Shown here piece after piece: positions 9,507-18,165 of a DNA stretch of 64,000 nucleotides (positions are counted from its first letter, which is position 1; each line of letters opens with the position of its first letter). A program made the position numbers and the translations under genes. Origin of the DNA: Luteimonas sp. MC1825 (GTDB taxonomy: Bacteria; Pseudomonadota; Gammaproteobacteria; Xanthomonadales; Xanthomonadaceae); assembly GCF_014764385.1 (NCBI RefSeq), contig NZ_CP061714.1, positions 2,604,001-2,668,000 of the forward strand. The letters run 5' to 3'. Below the pieces are notes generated by a model. That model did not search any database. It had not been told where the DNA came from and saw only the letters and a program-made list of their open reading frames with translations.

Positions 9507-11519
9507 TCACTCCACCCCCTCAAATACGTACTCATGCTGTCCATCGCGCACCACCAGCTTGCGCACCCCATCCGCGTCCGCGCGCGTGAACAGGAACCCG
9601 ATCGCCACGGGATCGATCGTCATGAATGCCAGGCTGCCATCGGGCTGCGGCATCGTCGTCACTTCCGACTGGAACGCACCCACGTCGAACCAGGCCTTGC
9701 CGTCCTTGCGCGTGACAACGAGGTCACCCAGCGCGGCATTGCGATAGCGCGGTGCCAGTGCGGCGAGCGCGTCCGCGTCCGCCGGCACCTGCAGCAGCTT
9801 GACGAACGCCGCGAAGCCTTCTCGGCTGGCCTTGGCGTTGGCCTCGGCGACGGCTTCGGCCTGCGGTTCGCCGTCGAACATCAGCTCCATCAGGCGGCGC
9901 TTGAGCGGGCCGCGCAGGTGCACGCCCTCGTCGGCGTTGGTGAGGATCACCGCGCCCACCTTCTGCTCGGGCCACCACATCATGTTGGAGTGGAAGCCGC
10001 CCATGTCGCCGCCGTGGTCGACCACGGTCACGCCGTCGCTGCGGTCCACCGCCAGCGCCATGGCGTAATGGCGGTCCACGCCGGTGGCGATCTGCGGTTC
10101 GCGGCGCTCGAGCAGCGCGGCCTCGCCGATGTAGCGGCTGCCGTCGGGCAAGGTGCCGTGGTCGATTTCCATCTGCACGTACTTCAGCAGGTCGTTGACC
10201 GTGCCCCACGCGGCGCCCGCCGGGCGCGATGCGCGCACGGTCTCGTTGAGGCCCATGCCCATCACCTCGACCTGGCGGCGGATGTCGTAGCCGTGCGGCG
10301 CGGCGAAGTCACCGGTCTGCGCTGCCGAGTAGTCGAAGGTGGTGTTGCGCATGCCGAGCGGATCGAACACCAGCTCCTGCATGGCCTGGTCGTAGCCCGC
10401 GCCGAGCTCGCTGCCGGGATGCGCGACCTGGCCGCCGATGTAGCCCGCAGCCGCGGCCATCGGGTTGGAGTACTGGAACAGCTCGCCGAATCCGCTGGTC
10501 GGCTGCATGGTGCCGAGCGTGGTCATGACCGTTTGCGGGGTCTGCTTCTCTCCTTCGAACAGCCATTCGAAGTCCTGGCGCGGCACGCCGGTGCAGGCGC
10601 AGATCAGGTGCTTCACCAGCACCTGGTCGGTGGTGGCGTCATCGCCGAGGCGGAACGCCGGGTAGATGTCGCGCGCCTTCGCATTCCAGTCCAGCTTGCC
10701 GGCATCCACAAGCTTGGCCAGCATCAGCGTGGTCAGCGCCTTGGTGTTGGAGGCGATCATGAAGCGCGTGTCACCGGTGACAGGCGCCGGCTTGCCAAGC
10801 TCGCGCACGCCAAAGCCCTGAGACAGCACCACCTCGCCGTCCTGCACGATTCCGACGGCCACGCCAGGCACGTCGAAATCCTTGCGCATGCGTTCCACGA
10901 AGTCCGCCACCTGCCGAAGGCGGGCGGCATCGAGCTTGTGCGCGGTGCGGCCGGCGAAGGACTCGCGGGTGTAACCCGCCGGCTGCAGGCGCTGGTAGAT
11001 CTTGCCGAGCTGGGAGCCGCGCTTCTCGGCGATGGCCTGGTCGACGTCCGCCAGCACCACGGTCCATGCGTCGCCGCGCCGGTAGGCGGCGCCGCTGACC
11101 ACGCGCTTGGCGTTGGCGGCGACGTCGTAATCGTAGAACCGGCGATGCTCCCAGCCGTCGCGCGGCGCGGCATCGGTGGCGACGAGGAACTTCGGCGTCA
11201 TTCCGGCGATGGCCCAGGCTTCCGCGATCGCCGCATCCGCGGTGTCCGCAGCGGCATCGACGATCACAATGCGCGAGCCATCGGCTTCCGGCGGGGTCAC
11301 GAACACCGCGGTGCCCTGCACGCGCTGCGCCCAGCCACCTGGCAGCACGAAGGTGGTGCCACGCGGGGTGGCCGAGGGCGACTCGGACGAGGCCTCTGCG
11401 CCGGCTGCGGGCGTGGTTGCGGGCCCGGACGTGGCTCCGTCTGCTGCGTGCCCCATGTTGCTTGCAACGATGACAGCCAGTGCGACGGCCAGCGCCGCCC
11501 GCTTCGACTCGATGCGCAT
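9507..11519 (-). CDS. Exported serine hydrolase of the class C beta-lactamase/PBP-like family
   Basis: The start at 11519 gives the signal peptide MRIESKRAALAVALAVIVA…GHA and follows GGGGAGAGCGGGA; 19 extra in-frame residues upstream are not conserved in character. The protein has 670 residues. An N-terminal region of about 180 residues precedes the transpeptidase-like fold, which carries SNTK (257-260, the SxxK nucleophile motif), YSN (350-352) and HGG (502-504, in place of KTG). A C-terminal domain of about 100 residues resembles the lipocalin-like/DUF3471 extensions seen in this family. Such proteins are esterases, peptidases or D-aminopeptidases rather than true lactamases. The substrate is unknown. 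The location is inferred to be periplasmic. Confidence 0.85.
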   Translation of the reverse strand: MRIESKRAALAVALAVIVASNMGHAADGATSGPATTPAAGAEASSESPSATPRGTTFVLPGGWAQRVQGTAVFVTPPEADGSRIVIVDAAADTADAAIAEAWAIAGMTPKFLVATDAAPRDGWEHRRFYDYDVAANAKRVVSGAAYRRGDAWTVVLADVDQAIAEKRGSQLGKIYQRLQPAGYTRESFAGRTAHKLDAARLRQVADFVERMRKDFDVPGVAVGIVQDGEVVLSQGFGVRELGKPAPVTGDTRFMIASNTKALTTLMLAKLVDAGKLDWNAKARDIYPAFRLGDDATTDQVLVKHLICACTGVPRQDFEWLFEGEKQTPQTVMTTLGTMQPTSGFGELFQYSNPMAAAAGYIGGQVAHPGSELGAGYDQAMQELVFDPLGMRNTTFDYSAAQTGDFAAPHGYDIRRQVEVMGMGLNETVRASRPAGAAWGTVNDLLKYVQMEIDHGTLPDGSRYIGEAALLERREPQIATGVDRHYAMALAVDRSDGVTVVDHGGDMGGFHSNMMWWPEQKVGAVILTNADEGVHLRGPLKRRLMELMFDGEPQAEAVAEANAKASREGFAAFVKLLQVPADADALAALAPRYRNAALGDLVVTRKDGKAWFDVGAFQSEVTTMPQPDGSLAFMTIDPVAIGFLFTRADADGVRKLVVRDGQHEYVFEGVE

Positions 11520-11627
11520 TCCCGCTCTCCCCGTTGATGGCCGGGCGAGCTTGCGCCCAAATGGGCGCGGCGACAATTCGCCGTGCGCCGGACCTGCGCC
11601 AGCCGGGCGCGCGGCCGTGCTCGCGGC

Positions 11628-11879
11628 TCACATGGGCGGTTCGATGATTTCCCCAAGGCGCTCGGCAGGCACCGCATAGCCGGCGTCATCGGCGCTGGCC
11701 CGCAGGTCGCGCAAGGCAGCGCGCACCGGTCCAAGCTCGGCTTCGGCTGCCTGTGCCTCGATCTCCATCGAACTGGCGTTGAACCAGTCCCAGAACGCGG
11801 CGAACGTCTTCCCGTGCCAGTGCTCGTGGCGTAGTCCGCGATCGAGTCCGGCCAACGCCCGGCTCAGTTCGTGTCGCAT
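11628..11879 (-). CDS. Small hypothetical protein coupled to the SRAP gene
   Basis: This 83-residue protein begins MRHELSRALAGLDRGLRHEHWHGKTFAAFWDWFN and is acidic and helical towards its end. Its ATG overlaps the stop of the upstream SRAP gene in a TAATG junction, a strong sign of translational coupling. No signal peptide, membrane segment or known domain was recognised. The coupling suggests a role connected with the SRAP protein or simple co-regulation. Confidence 0.6.
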   Translation of the reverse strand: MRHELSRALAGLDRGLRHEHWHGKTFAAFWDWFNASSMEIEAQAAEAELGPVRAALRDLRASADDAGYAVPAERLGEIIEPPM

Positions 11880-12811
11880 TACGCAGCCTCCCGATGCTCG
11901 TAGAACGGATGCTGGCGATCATCGAAGATCGCATACAGCGCCTGCAGGTTGGCCGGATCCGGGTTCAACCACGCATCGATGTGCTCGGGCCTGATGTTGA
12001 TGACGGTGCGGTCGTGGCCCGCGGCGACCACTTCGGGCTCCGGGTCATCGGTGATCGCGGCGAATGAATCAAGGTCCGGCTCGACGCCGGCGGGATCGGT
12101 CCAGTGCGACCACAGGCAGGCGATCAGCATCGGCTCGCCGGTGCGCGGGGTGAAGGCCAGCACCTGGTTGCGGCCGTCGGGCGCTGCGACGTTCTCGTAG
12201 AACACGTCGGCCACCATCAGCGCGTGGTGGCGGCCGAACTGCGGTTTCCAGAAGCCCTCCAAGCTGTCGCGGCGCGCGTTGTACGTGCCCGGGAACTTGC
12301 GGTCGTAGAAGGCCGGCTTTCCCGCGGGCCGGCACTGGTAGCGCATCGGGCGCATCACCCGCTTGCCACCCTCGCTGACCAGCACATGCGTGTAGTGGCC
12401 GGGGTAGATGCGCGCGTCATCGGGCTTCGGCTCGCTGCGTTTCAGCGCGTCGATGCGGCCCCTGATCTGTTCGACCTTGGCCATGCCGATGCGCATGTCT
12501 TCCTGTGCCTTCTTCGTCACCTTGGCCTGCAGGCTGCGCTCGCCATCGGCCACGCGCTTGCGCTGCTTGAACAGTTCCTGTTCCAGCGCGGACATCTCGC
12601 GCGCATCCCATTGGCGGATGAGGTCCGCGACTTCAGGCGGGCCGTCGCGCAGGAAGCCGATCTCCAGCGCGCGCGCCACTTTCGGCCGCTTCGCGCCGGC
12701 GTCGCCCTTGTCCGTCCAGTACAGGCGCACGTAATCCTTGAGCTCCATCGTGGCGCCGGTCTGGCGCAGGAACTTCCTGTGCTCGGCGCGGACCTGGGCT
12801 GAATAGCACAT
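11879..12811 (-). CDS. SRAP (YedK/HMCES) abasic-site DNA-protein crosslinking protein, long form
   Basis: The N-terminus MCYSAQ exposes the catalytic Cys2 that forms a thiazolidine crosslink to abasic sites in single-stranded DNA. NARRDSL (in place of the NARxE motif), the FYDRKFPGTY segment and the late GHDRTVINIRPEH block (active-site His) complete the SRAP fold. The protein has 310 residues, longer than the roughly 220 of E. coli YedK. The extra length is a basic helical insertion at about residues 45-140, which I recall as usual in xanthomonad homologues. The role is protecting stalled replication forks at abasic lesions. It heads a two-gene unit with the 83-residue protein. No LexA-type operator is obvious upstream. 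Confidence 0.88.
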   Translation of the reverse strand: MCYSAQVRAEHRKFLRQTGATMELKDYVRLYWTDKGDAGAKRPKVARALEIGFLRDGPPEVADLIRQWDAREMSALEQELFKQRKRVADGERSLQAKVTKKAQEDMRIGMAKVEQIRGRIDALKRSEPKPDDARIYPGHYTHVLVSEGGKRVMRPMRYQCRPAGKPAFYDRKFPGTYNARRDSLEGFWKPQFGRHHALMVADVFYENVAAPDGRNQVLAFTPRTGEPMLIACLWSHWTDPAGVEPDLDSFAAITDDPEPEVVAAGHDRTVINIRPEHIDAWLNPDPANLQALYAIFDDRQHPFYEHREAA

Positions 12812-13048
12812 GGCATCACCTGCGGGCTTGCGAGTGGTGGCCCACCATCAATCGAATTAATCGCACAACCTGTTGATCATCAATACATTTCGCTATTTCA
12901 TGATCTGGCGCGACTCACAACCTGACTCACTTTTGGCGCGGCTAGGAACGGATCAGTCCGGCCTGAATCGGAATTCCAGCGGTAGCCAGGCGCCCGGCCC
13001 AGCATGCCCACGTAGACTGTCGGATCCAGCCACAGCGCGCTAGCAACA
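12812..13048 (+). other. Gene-free boundary between core chromosome and accessory region
   Basis: These 237 bases are visibly more AT-rich than everything to the left (for example AATCGAATTAATCGCAC and CATCAATACATTTCGC). They hold no open reading frame or tRNA that I can support. They must contain the promoter for the leftward SRAP gene. Sequence composition changes from very GC-rich to moderate here, so this is the likely left limit of the accessory region, but I see no attachment-site repeat. Confidence 0.4.
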
Positions 13049-14149
13049 GTGTCACTCCACGACATCATCCTGAGTCCCAGCGAACAAGATTTTCAGCCCT
13101 TGGCAGAGTGGGCAAGACGGCTCGCCATACCCGCGAGGACGCTACTCCATCACGGGGCCTCGGGTGCTCTCCGACTGTTCACCTTGCCACCTCGTGAAGC
13201 GCACTTCTACTCTGTCCACGAGGATTTCATCGGCAACCGGGCTGTCCCACTGCCGTACGAAGCTCAACCCATCTCTATGCCGGAATCGGGCGTAATGGGT
13301 CTGGTTCTGGCAGCCGACGACTGTGCCAAGCTCGCGGCTGGCCTAGGGGTGGAGCAGGCCTTCTTCAAAGCCGTCATTTACAAGCAGATGATCGGAGGAG
13401 AGCTGTTATCGCCGACTCGGGGGCGATTCGGCAGCAGCCTCCGGCCGGATGGATGGCACATCTCGGCTTACAAAAAGATCACCTCCGCAGACGAAGGCGA
13501 CTGGAGCGCGCACGACCCCATTTCGGTAAAGGTTGCCCCGGTTAACGTCTACGCTCGTGACGTAGACGTAGACACCTTCATTGTCGGCCTGAGGACATAC
13601 GCCTTCATTGACGATCTCTTCCTAGACAACGAACGCATAGTGGACGAGTTGCCATCTTACGTCTCAGGCAAGCTGACGGAGCTGGTCGATGCGAACAGGA
13701 TTTTCTGGCGGAATGCTAATGAACCCGACGTCTCCGAGAAAGCACGGCGTAGAGCTGGTGCTAGCAACTATCTGCAAGAGGACTTCTTAGATCTCTGCGG
13801 AAAGACGTCCAAGCCTAACTCGCTTCTCGCGTTTGCAATCGACGCTTGTGATCCTACTGCGCTGCCCCACTCGAAACGACTCCTATCAACTTCGGTAACG
13901 CCAGCCATGCTGGCGCTACTGACTGCCTCAAAGCTCTACTGGTCAGCGCACTGTGCACTAGGGCAGACACGGGACACGTACCCAGATCAAGAAGCCATTC
14001 TGAGCTTCTTGCGATTCATGGGTTTGCAGACCGGAAACACCGCGGCCTCGGGCCGAACCCTCATCAGACCGGAGGGAGTGCGCTCGCCTGATGCCCAACC
14101 GGACTGGCTAACCACAATTATGCGACGCCGTAAAGGGTCAGCGCGCTAA
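13049..14149 (+). CDS. Unrecognised 366-residue protein at the start of the accessory region
   Basis: The frame opens with GTG at 13049 (MSLHDIILSPSEQDF) without a clear Shine-Dalgarno, so the start is uncertain. No signal peptide, membrane segment or catalytic motif is recognised. The composition is mixed alpha/beta and soluble, and codon use is less GC-biased than the core genes to the left. It precedes the AlpA-like gene by 83 bases on the same strand and may belong to the same mobile unit, perhaps as cargo. Its position as the first gene of a defence-rich island makes an accessory or defence role possible, but nothing in the sequence proves it. Confidence 0.6.
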   Translation: MSLHDIILSPSEQDFQPLAEWARRLAIPARTLLHHGASGALRLFTLPPREAHFYSVHEDFIGNRAVPLPYEAQPISMPESGVMGLVLAADDCAKLAAGLGVEQAFFKAVIYKQMIGGELLSPTRGRFGSSLRPDGWHISAYKKITSADEGDWSAHDPISVKVAPVNVYARDVDVDTFIVGLRTYAFIDDLFLDNERIVDELPSYVSGKLTELVDANRIFWRNANEPDVSEKARRRAGASNYLQEDFLDLCGKTSKPNSLLAFAIDACDPTALPHSKRLLSTSVTPAMLALLTASKLYWSAHCALGQTRDTYPDQEAILSFLRFMGLQTGNTAASGRTLIRPEGVRSPDAQPDWLTTIMRRRKGSAR

Positions 14150-14232
14150 GGATTTCAGACACTCTCCGAACACTCCAGGATCGACGCCGTTGCAAGGGCC
14201 CTGCAACGCCAAATCAAACCTGGAGACTGAAG

Positions 14233-14592
14233 ATGCATTCCGAGACGAACCGTCTCGCCAAGGCGACCAAGGCCCGGCGGACGAAGACAACCACTTACAC
14301 CCACCTTCCACCGAGCGCTGAGCGCCCGAGCCGCTCCGAGCTGGTGCTCGAAGCTGTAGACCTTAGCCATCCCGAAATGGAACGCCGCATGCGGCCCCAG
14401 CGCGTGTGGGAATTCCTCGATGAGGGCAAGAGCAAGTTCTACGCTCGCATGGACGTAGACGACGCTAGCTACGACCCTCTGTTCCCGAAGCCCATACCGT
14501 CCTCTTCCAACGGCACTGGCCACAAGCGCTGGAAGCTGGGCGCCGTAATCGCCTGGCTGCGCCACTGCGAAGCAGCGGCCAAGAACTCTTAA
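14233..14592 (+). CDS. AlpA-like helix-turn-helix regulator/excisionase
   Basis: The 119-residue protein carries, after a basic N-terminal tail, the segment RMRPQRVWEFLDEGKSKFYARM…DPLFPKPIPSS…RWKLGAVIAWLRHCE. This is the layout of AlpA/MerR-type excisionase HTH proteins: the helix that positions on DNA, the FPKPI strand, then the terminal W-x-L helix. Such proteins control excision or integrase expression in integrated elements. GGAG lies 7 bases before the ATG. It is followed within 11 bases by the CPHC protein and then the DUF3987 gene, so all three probably form one operon. No integrase remains in the window for it to serve. Confidence 0.72.
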   Translation: MHSETNRLAKATKARRTKTTTYTHLPPSAERPSRSELVLEAVDLSHPEMERRMRPQRVWEFLDEGKSKFYARMDVDDASYDPLFPKPIPSSSNGTGHKRWKLGAVIAWLRHCEAAAKNS

Positions 14593-14603
14593 GGGACAAG
14601 ACC

Positions 14604-14990
14604 ATGAAGACTGACATCAACTTCGCCGCTAAGGGCGGCGAGGCCAGGGAAACGCGCGCCGAGAAAGCGATTCGACTGCTGACCACCCAGGGGGGCAGTC
14701 CGTTCAACCAGAAGTTGGATGAGTTCCAGGCCTTCTATCCTGCTGTCGTCACGGCTAAGCACAACGGGATGAAGAACAAGCAGATCATCAAGATCCTTTC
14801 CGAAGGCGGCCTGAAGCTGTACCCCGCGCTATTCGACAAACTGTTGGCCGCGATGACTGTAGAGGAAAGTGAGAGCACCTGCCCGCACTGCAAGCAGGCT
14901 ATTGCGAACCCGATGGAAGAGGTAGCGCACACACCCGCCGAGGTCGGGGAATTCCCCGAAACTGGCCCCACAGAAGCGGAGGACGACTGA
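14604..14990 (+). CDS. Small mobile-element protein with a CPHC motif
   Basis: This 128-residue hydrophilic protein has a basic N-terminal half (FAAKGGEARETRAEKAIRLL, then KHNGMKNKQIIKILSEGG, which could be a helix-turn-helix-like segment). A single CPHC pair sits near residue 93 and the tail is acidic (ETGPTEAEDD). One CxxC is not enough to claim zinc binding. AAGGGAC precedes the ATG, and only one base separates its TGA from the next ATG at 14992. Its position between an AlpA-like gene and a DUF3987 gene suggests a regulatory or replication accessory role in the element. Confidence 0.6.
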   Translation: MKTDINFAAKGGEARETRAEKAIRLLTTQGGSPFNQKLDEFQAFYPAVVTAKHNGMKNKQIIKILSEGGLKLYPALFDKLLAAMTVEESESTCPHCKQAIANPMEEVAHTPAEVGEFPETGPTEAEDD

Positions 14991-14991
14991 C

Positions 14992-16434
14992 ATGTCCATC
15001 TTCCACATCCCCTTCCACGTCGCGACTCAATGGGCAAATCTCCCGTTGCCCATTCTCAGAGGAGCCGTGAACGAGACAGAGCTCGCCACGCAAGCGCCCA
15101 TCAAGATGGTGACCCATTGTGCGGTCAACGCTATGTTCTCCGCAGTGCAAGGTCTGGCTGACTTTGAAAGGCCGGATGGCGGAACCTCTCCGCTCACGAA
15201 CATCTCGCTCATCATTGGCGAAACGGGTGAACGCAAGTCAGCTGTCGATTCCTGTTTCTTTAGTGAGCTCTTCGCCTTCCGCGACAATTAGTCGGAAGCA
15301 AACGCCAGCGCTAGGATCGAACACGCTGTTGGCATGAAGGTCTGGGAAATTAAAGGGAAGATCATCGAGAAGCGCTTGCGCGCGTCGCTCATTGGGGGCG
15401 GCCTGGACCAGGATCGCTTGACGAACACGCTCAAAGAACACGAAACACAGCGACCACAGCGACCCTACCGCACTCGATTCTTGTACCAGGACACGTCGCT
15501 CGTCGCGCTGAAACTCGGCTTGGCAGGCTTCCCATCAGCATGCGTGCACTCCACCGAGGGCATGAGTCTCCTTAAAGGTGCGCTGTTCAAGGATCAGACT
15601 CTCCTCTGCAACCTCTACAGCGGCGAGGACTACTTCTACGACCGCGGGAACAACAGTATCTCGCTGAAGGACAAGCGTCTCTGCGTGTCTGCACATTCTC
15701 AACCCAAACGCACCTTCGAGTTCCTTGCGGCCATGGGAGATGATTTTCGCGACTCCGGCCTGGCTGCGCGAATGACCGTTTGCTTGATGCGATCAACCCA
15801 AGGTTGTCGCACCTACGACACCATTGATATCCCGACCAACCATAGGCAGCGCTTCAATGAACGCGTTCGCGAACTCCTGATGGCGTCGAGGCGTGCGGCA
15901 GGCGAGCCGAACTGTAAACGTCGCAGGGTCAAGTTCGGCCCCGATGCAACACGAGAGTACCTGGCGTACGCAAACTGGGTCGAGCGCGAAATGAATCCCA
16001 ATGGGAGGTTTCAGTACGCGCGGGATTACGCCAACCGTCTGGCAGACAAAGTGGGGCGCTTTGCTGCTGCTGCCCACGTGTTCGAAGACTTCGAAGGGGG
16101 AATCTCCATGGACACGCTCATGGCGGCAAGGTCCTTCTACAATGACGAAACCGAGGACTTCCAGTACCTGTTCAATTACCTGCCATCTGCGCAGTTCCTG
16201 GCAGACCAACTTGCTCATTGGCTGGAACAACATCCGCCACACTACGGCGAACCCGGATGGAAGAAGACTTCTCTCCAGCAGCGCTGCTTCTCGAGCCTCA
16301 GAAAGAAGGCGGCACTGGAACCCGCACTCGCCATTCTGGAGCAGCAAGGCAGATTTCATTTGCAAACCATTAACAAGACGACGTACTTGTGCCCGGGACC
16401 GAGACTGATCTACTACAGCCAGCAGTCCGACTGA
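14992..16434 (+). pseudogene. DUF3987 (YfjI-like) protein interrupted by an in-frame amber codon
   Basis: The gene reads as DUF3987: a Walker-A-like block IIGETGERKSAVDS near residue 83, then YQDTSLVALKLGLAG, STEGMSLLKG, LYSGEDYFYDRGNNSISLKDKRLC and a C-terminal winged-helix-like end. Family members are probable replication or helicase-associated ATPases of phage-like and mobilizable elements. A TAG at 15289-15291 stops translation after residue 99 (FAFRDN). The very same frame continues with SEANASARIEHAVGMKVWEIK and runs to 16434, so the only lesion is this codon; CAG to TAG is the simplest change. Full length would be 480 residues. An ATG at 15334 could start a truncated 366-residue product lacking the nucleotide-binding part. 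It is the third gene of the AlpA operon. Confidence 0.75.
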
Positions 16435-16455
16435 CAGCGGTATGGTTGCAACCCC

Positions 16456-16486
16456 GCCGACCGGCTCCGCCGGTCGGCTTTTCTTT
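16456..16486 (+). terminator. Rho-independent terminator after the AlpA-DUF3987 operon
   Basis: A perfect 10-bp stem (GCCGACCGGC/GCCGGTCGGC) with a 3-base loop TCC is followed directly by TTTTCTTT. It starts 22 bases after the DUF3987 stop, so it ends the rightward operon. Confidence 0.85.
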
Positions 16487-16505
16487 GTCTGACCTCAGGG
16501 CACCC

Positions 16506-16537
16506 TGCTATTCCTGCTATTGCTAGCAGGAATAGCA
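16506..16537. repeat. Perfect 14-bp inverted repeat with 4-base loop
   Basis: The arms TGCTATTCCTGCTA and TAGCAGGAATAGCA flank TTGC. There is no T-run, so it is not a standard terminator. The left arm contains TGCTATT, which occurs again across the loop. It could be a protein-binding site, a remnant of a mobile-element end, or a structured single-strand DNA site. Its function is unknown. Confidence 0.6.
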
Positions 16538-17322
16538 AGGCGCCTGAAGCGTACGCGGCCTCGTTGACGCTGTACCGGCGACGACCACGTGATGCAGGAC
16601 GGCCTGCGCGCATCGTCCCAGGCCGGAGCAGCTGCAAAATTAGGACCTGCCGGCCCTTCGTCTGTCGACGTGCCAAGACTTTCCCCTCGCCGATAGTCGG
16701 CTGATCATCGCCCGGCCCAGATGACGCGCATCTTGGCGTTTCGGCCCTGTCTCCCTTAATGTTCGGTGATCGGCTCTGGCTGCGCACCGCTTCATCGCCG
16801 AGAGCTCGTTCTGGACACCTGCGAGCGCCTTGCGCTTTCACACCAAGTCGCCTCGGAGTTCCGCTCGAGTTCTGCCCGAATTGCCCTTCCTGCATCCTCG
16901 CCTCGCAGGATCGTTCGGGTTGCAGCGCGCAAACATTCGTCGCTGGTCGCTCGATCCCATCCGGCAGGCTTTCCGGGTCAATAAGGTAAGCGTTGGGGTT
17001 GGTCTGCCCCTCCAAGAATGATGTTGGCGCGTGCACCGCGTACTTTTACGGCTTGTGCCAGACCTTCTCCGCCGCCATCCGCGCCGCCAAGTGGCCCCAC
17101 TCGCCCAATGTCAGTTTGCTAGAGTGAGCGTTGACCAGCTCTCGGAATGCCATCCGTTGAAGCGCTCAAATCAATCGGCCGACTTGCAAAGACGGCTGGT
17201 ATGTTCATCCGCCCAAGAGGGGAGGATGCCGTGTCCGACGAAAGCGAGATCCGTCCTTTACGGCGCCACCACTGCCTGGAGCGCTGCCGGAGCCCAAAGC
17301 GCCAATGCACACGCATTTCGCA
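16538..17322. other. About 785 bases without a supportable gene
   Basis: Several short open frames exist on both strands, the longest on the minus strand (16413-17036). None shows a recognisable motif, a good ribosome-binding site or convincing protein composition, and they overlap the terminator and inverted repeat. The region lies downstream of the relaxase and may hold degraded element sequence. Confidence 0.45.
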
Positions 17323-18045
17323 TCATTCGGCATCCGACTTGCGCTTATGGCGCAGCGAGACGAACTGCTCCCTGCCCTCAGCCGACATACCCCTGATCCG
17401 GGCTTGCCCGAGGTGACGCTCAGCCGTCCTGGCCACGCCTTGCGCCTTGAGAGTACGGTGGTCGACTCGTACGGCATGACCATGCAACTCAAGATGGCGG
17501 TTGATCGTGTCCGCAACCTCCTTCCGTACCGCAATGAGCTCGTCCCTGAGCTGCATTCGATTGCGCCCCCCACCCGACTTCCGGCGTCCGCCCTGTTCGG
17601 GTCGTGTGGCGTTGTGCCGGGAGAAGAAGCGCTCCGCAGGGCGCTCAATTCCGTCATCCATCCGATCGCACGTCATCAGGTGAAGATGTCGATTCGACAC
17701 GCCTTCGAGTGAGGACAAGGGTGCGTGGATTGCCACCTGATACGGCTTGCCCGGCGTGAGTTTCTCCACCACTTCAACCGCGAGCGCCTCGTTTTGTTTG
17801 GGCGTCAGTTCGCCAGGCAAGGCAACTATCGCTTCACGATAGGCTGCCGCGTTCTTTCGATCGTACCTGTCCACTGCCCGCCACAGCACATCGGGATCGT
17901 CTCCCGTCCAGTCTGGAAGATTCCCATGACTCGCGTAGACCAGATCGCCCCGCTTACTGTGAAATCCCTTACGAGCGATGTAGCTCGCATGATCACTCGC
18001 GGTTCCCTTGCGGCCACTCTTGATCTGAAAATGGAATGTTGCCAT
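17323..18045 (-). CDS. MobA/MobL-family (MOBQ) relaxase, short form
   Basis: The enzyme nicks oriT and carries the transferred strand during mobilization. Visible motifs are the N-terminal strand FHFQIKSG, the candidate catalytic tyrosine in SDHASYIARKG (Tyr22), the LPGEL segment, His107 in AIHAPL, and the metal-binding NRHLHLM (His120/His122). The protein has 240 residues, close to the bare relaxase domain. Many family members carry long C-terminal helicase or primase regions that are absent here. The ATG at 18045 has AAAGGG upstream. A terminator and a candidate oriT lie just upstream. No coupling protein or mating-pair genes are present, so transfer would need a helper element. Confidence 0.85.
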   Translation of the reverse strand: MATFHFQIKSGRKGTASDHASYIARKGFHSKRGDLVYASHGNLPDWTGDDPDVLWRAVDRYDRKNAAAYREAIVALPGELTPKQNEALAVEVVEKLTPGKPYQVAIHAPLSSLEGVSNRHLHLMTCDRMDDGIERPAERFFSRHNATRPEQGGRRKSGGGRNRMQLRDELIAVRKEVADTINRHLELHGHAVRVDHRTLKAQGVARTAERHLGQARIRGMSAEGREQFVSLRHKRKSDAE

Positions 18046-18079
18046 CGCTGCACTACCCTTTCTATGCTTTCAAAGAATG

Positions 18080-18109
18080 AAAAAAGCCAGCGAAGTCGCC
18101 CTCGCTGGC
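18080..18109 (-). terminator. Leftward rho-independent terminator before the relaxase gene
   Basis: On the minus strand an 8-bp stem (GCCAGCGA/TCGCTGGC, 8-base loop) is followed by TTTTTT and then CATT. It lies between hsdR and the relaxase start and would end transcription from the hsd operon about 35 bases before the relaxase ATG. Confidence 0.8.
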
Positions 18110-18125
18110 CTGCGTTGATGCGATT

Positions 18126-18165
18126 CGAGCTGGTTGTTCGAGAAAACGGTAAGTGCGCGTAGGCA
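18126..18165 (+). other. Candidate MOBQ-type origin of transfer (oriT)
   Basis: The segment containing GGTTGTTCGAGAAAACGG followed at once by TAAGTGCGCG resembles, from memory, the RSF1010/R1162-type layout: an imperfect inverted repeat, then a TAARTGCGC nick core. It sits about 80 bases upstream of the MOBQ relaxase start, where such an origin is expected. The inverted repeat is imperfect (about 6 of 10 pairs), so this remains a proposal. The rest of 18110-18323 is gene-free and AT-rich towards hsdR. Confidence 0.4.

Noticed and set aside
9534..11537. Long plus-strand frame opposite the serine hydrolase
   Set aside because: It is a GC-rich antisense shadow; the minus-strand protein has a signal peptide and all catalytic motifs.
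12812..13048. Search for a tRNA or attachment-site repeat at the island edge
   Set aside because: No cloverleaf-forming sequence or matching direct repeat was seen in the window.
16413..17036. 207-codon minus-strand frame between the DUF3987 gene and the relaxase
   Set aside because: It crosses a terminator and an inverted repeat, has no ribosome-binding site or motif, and its composition looks random.
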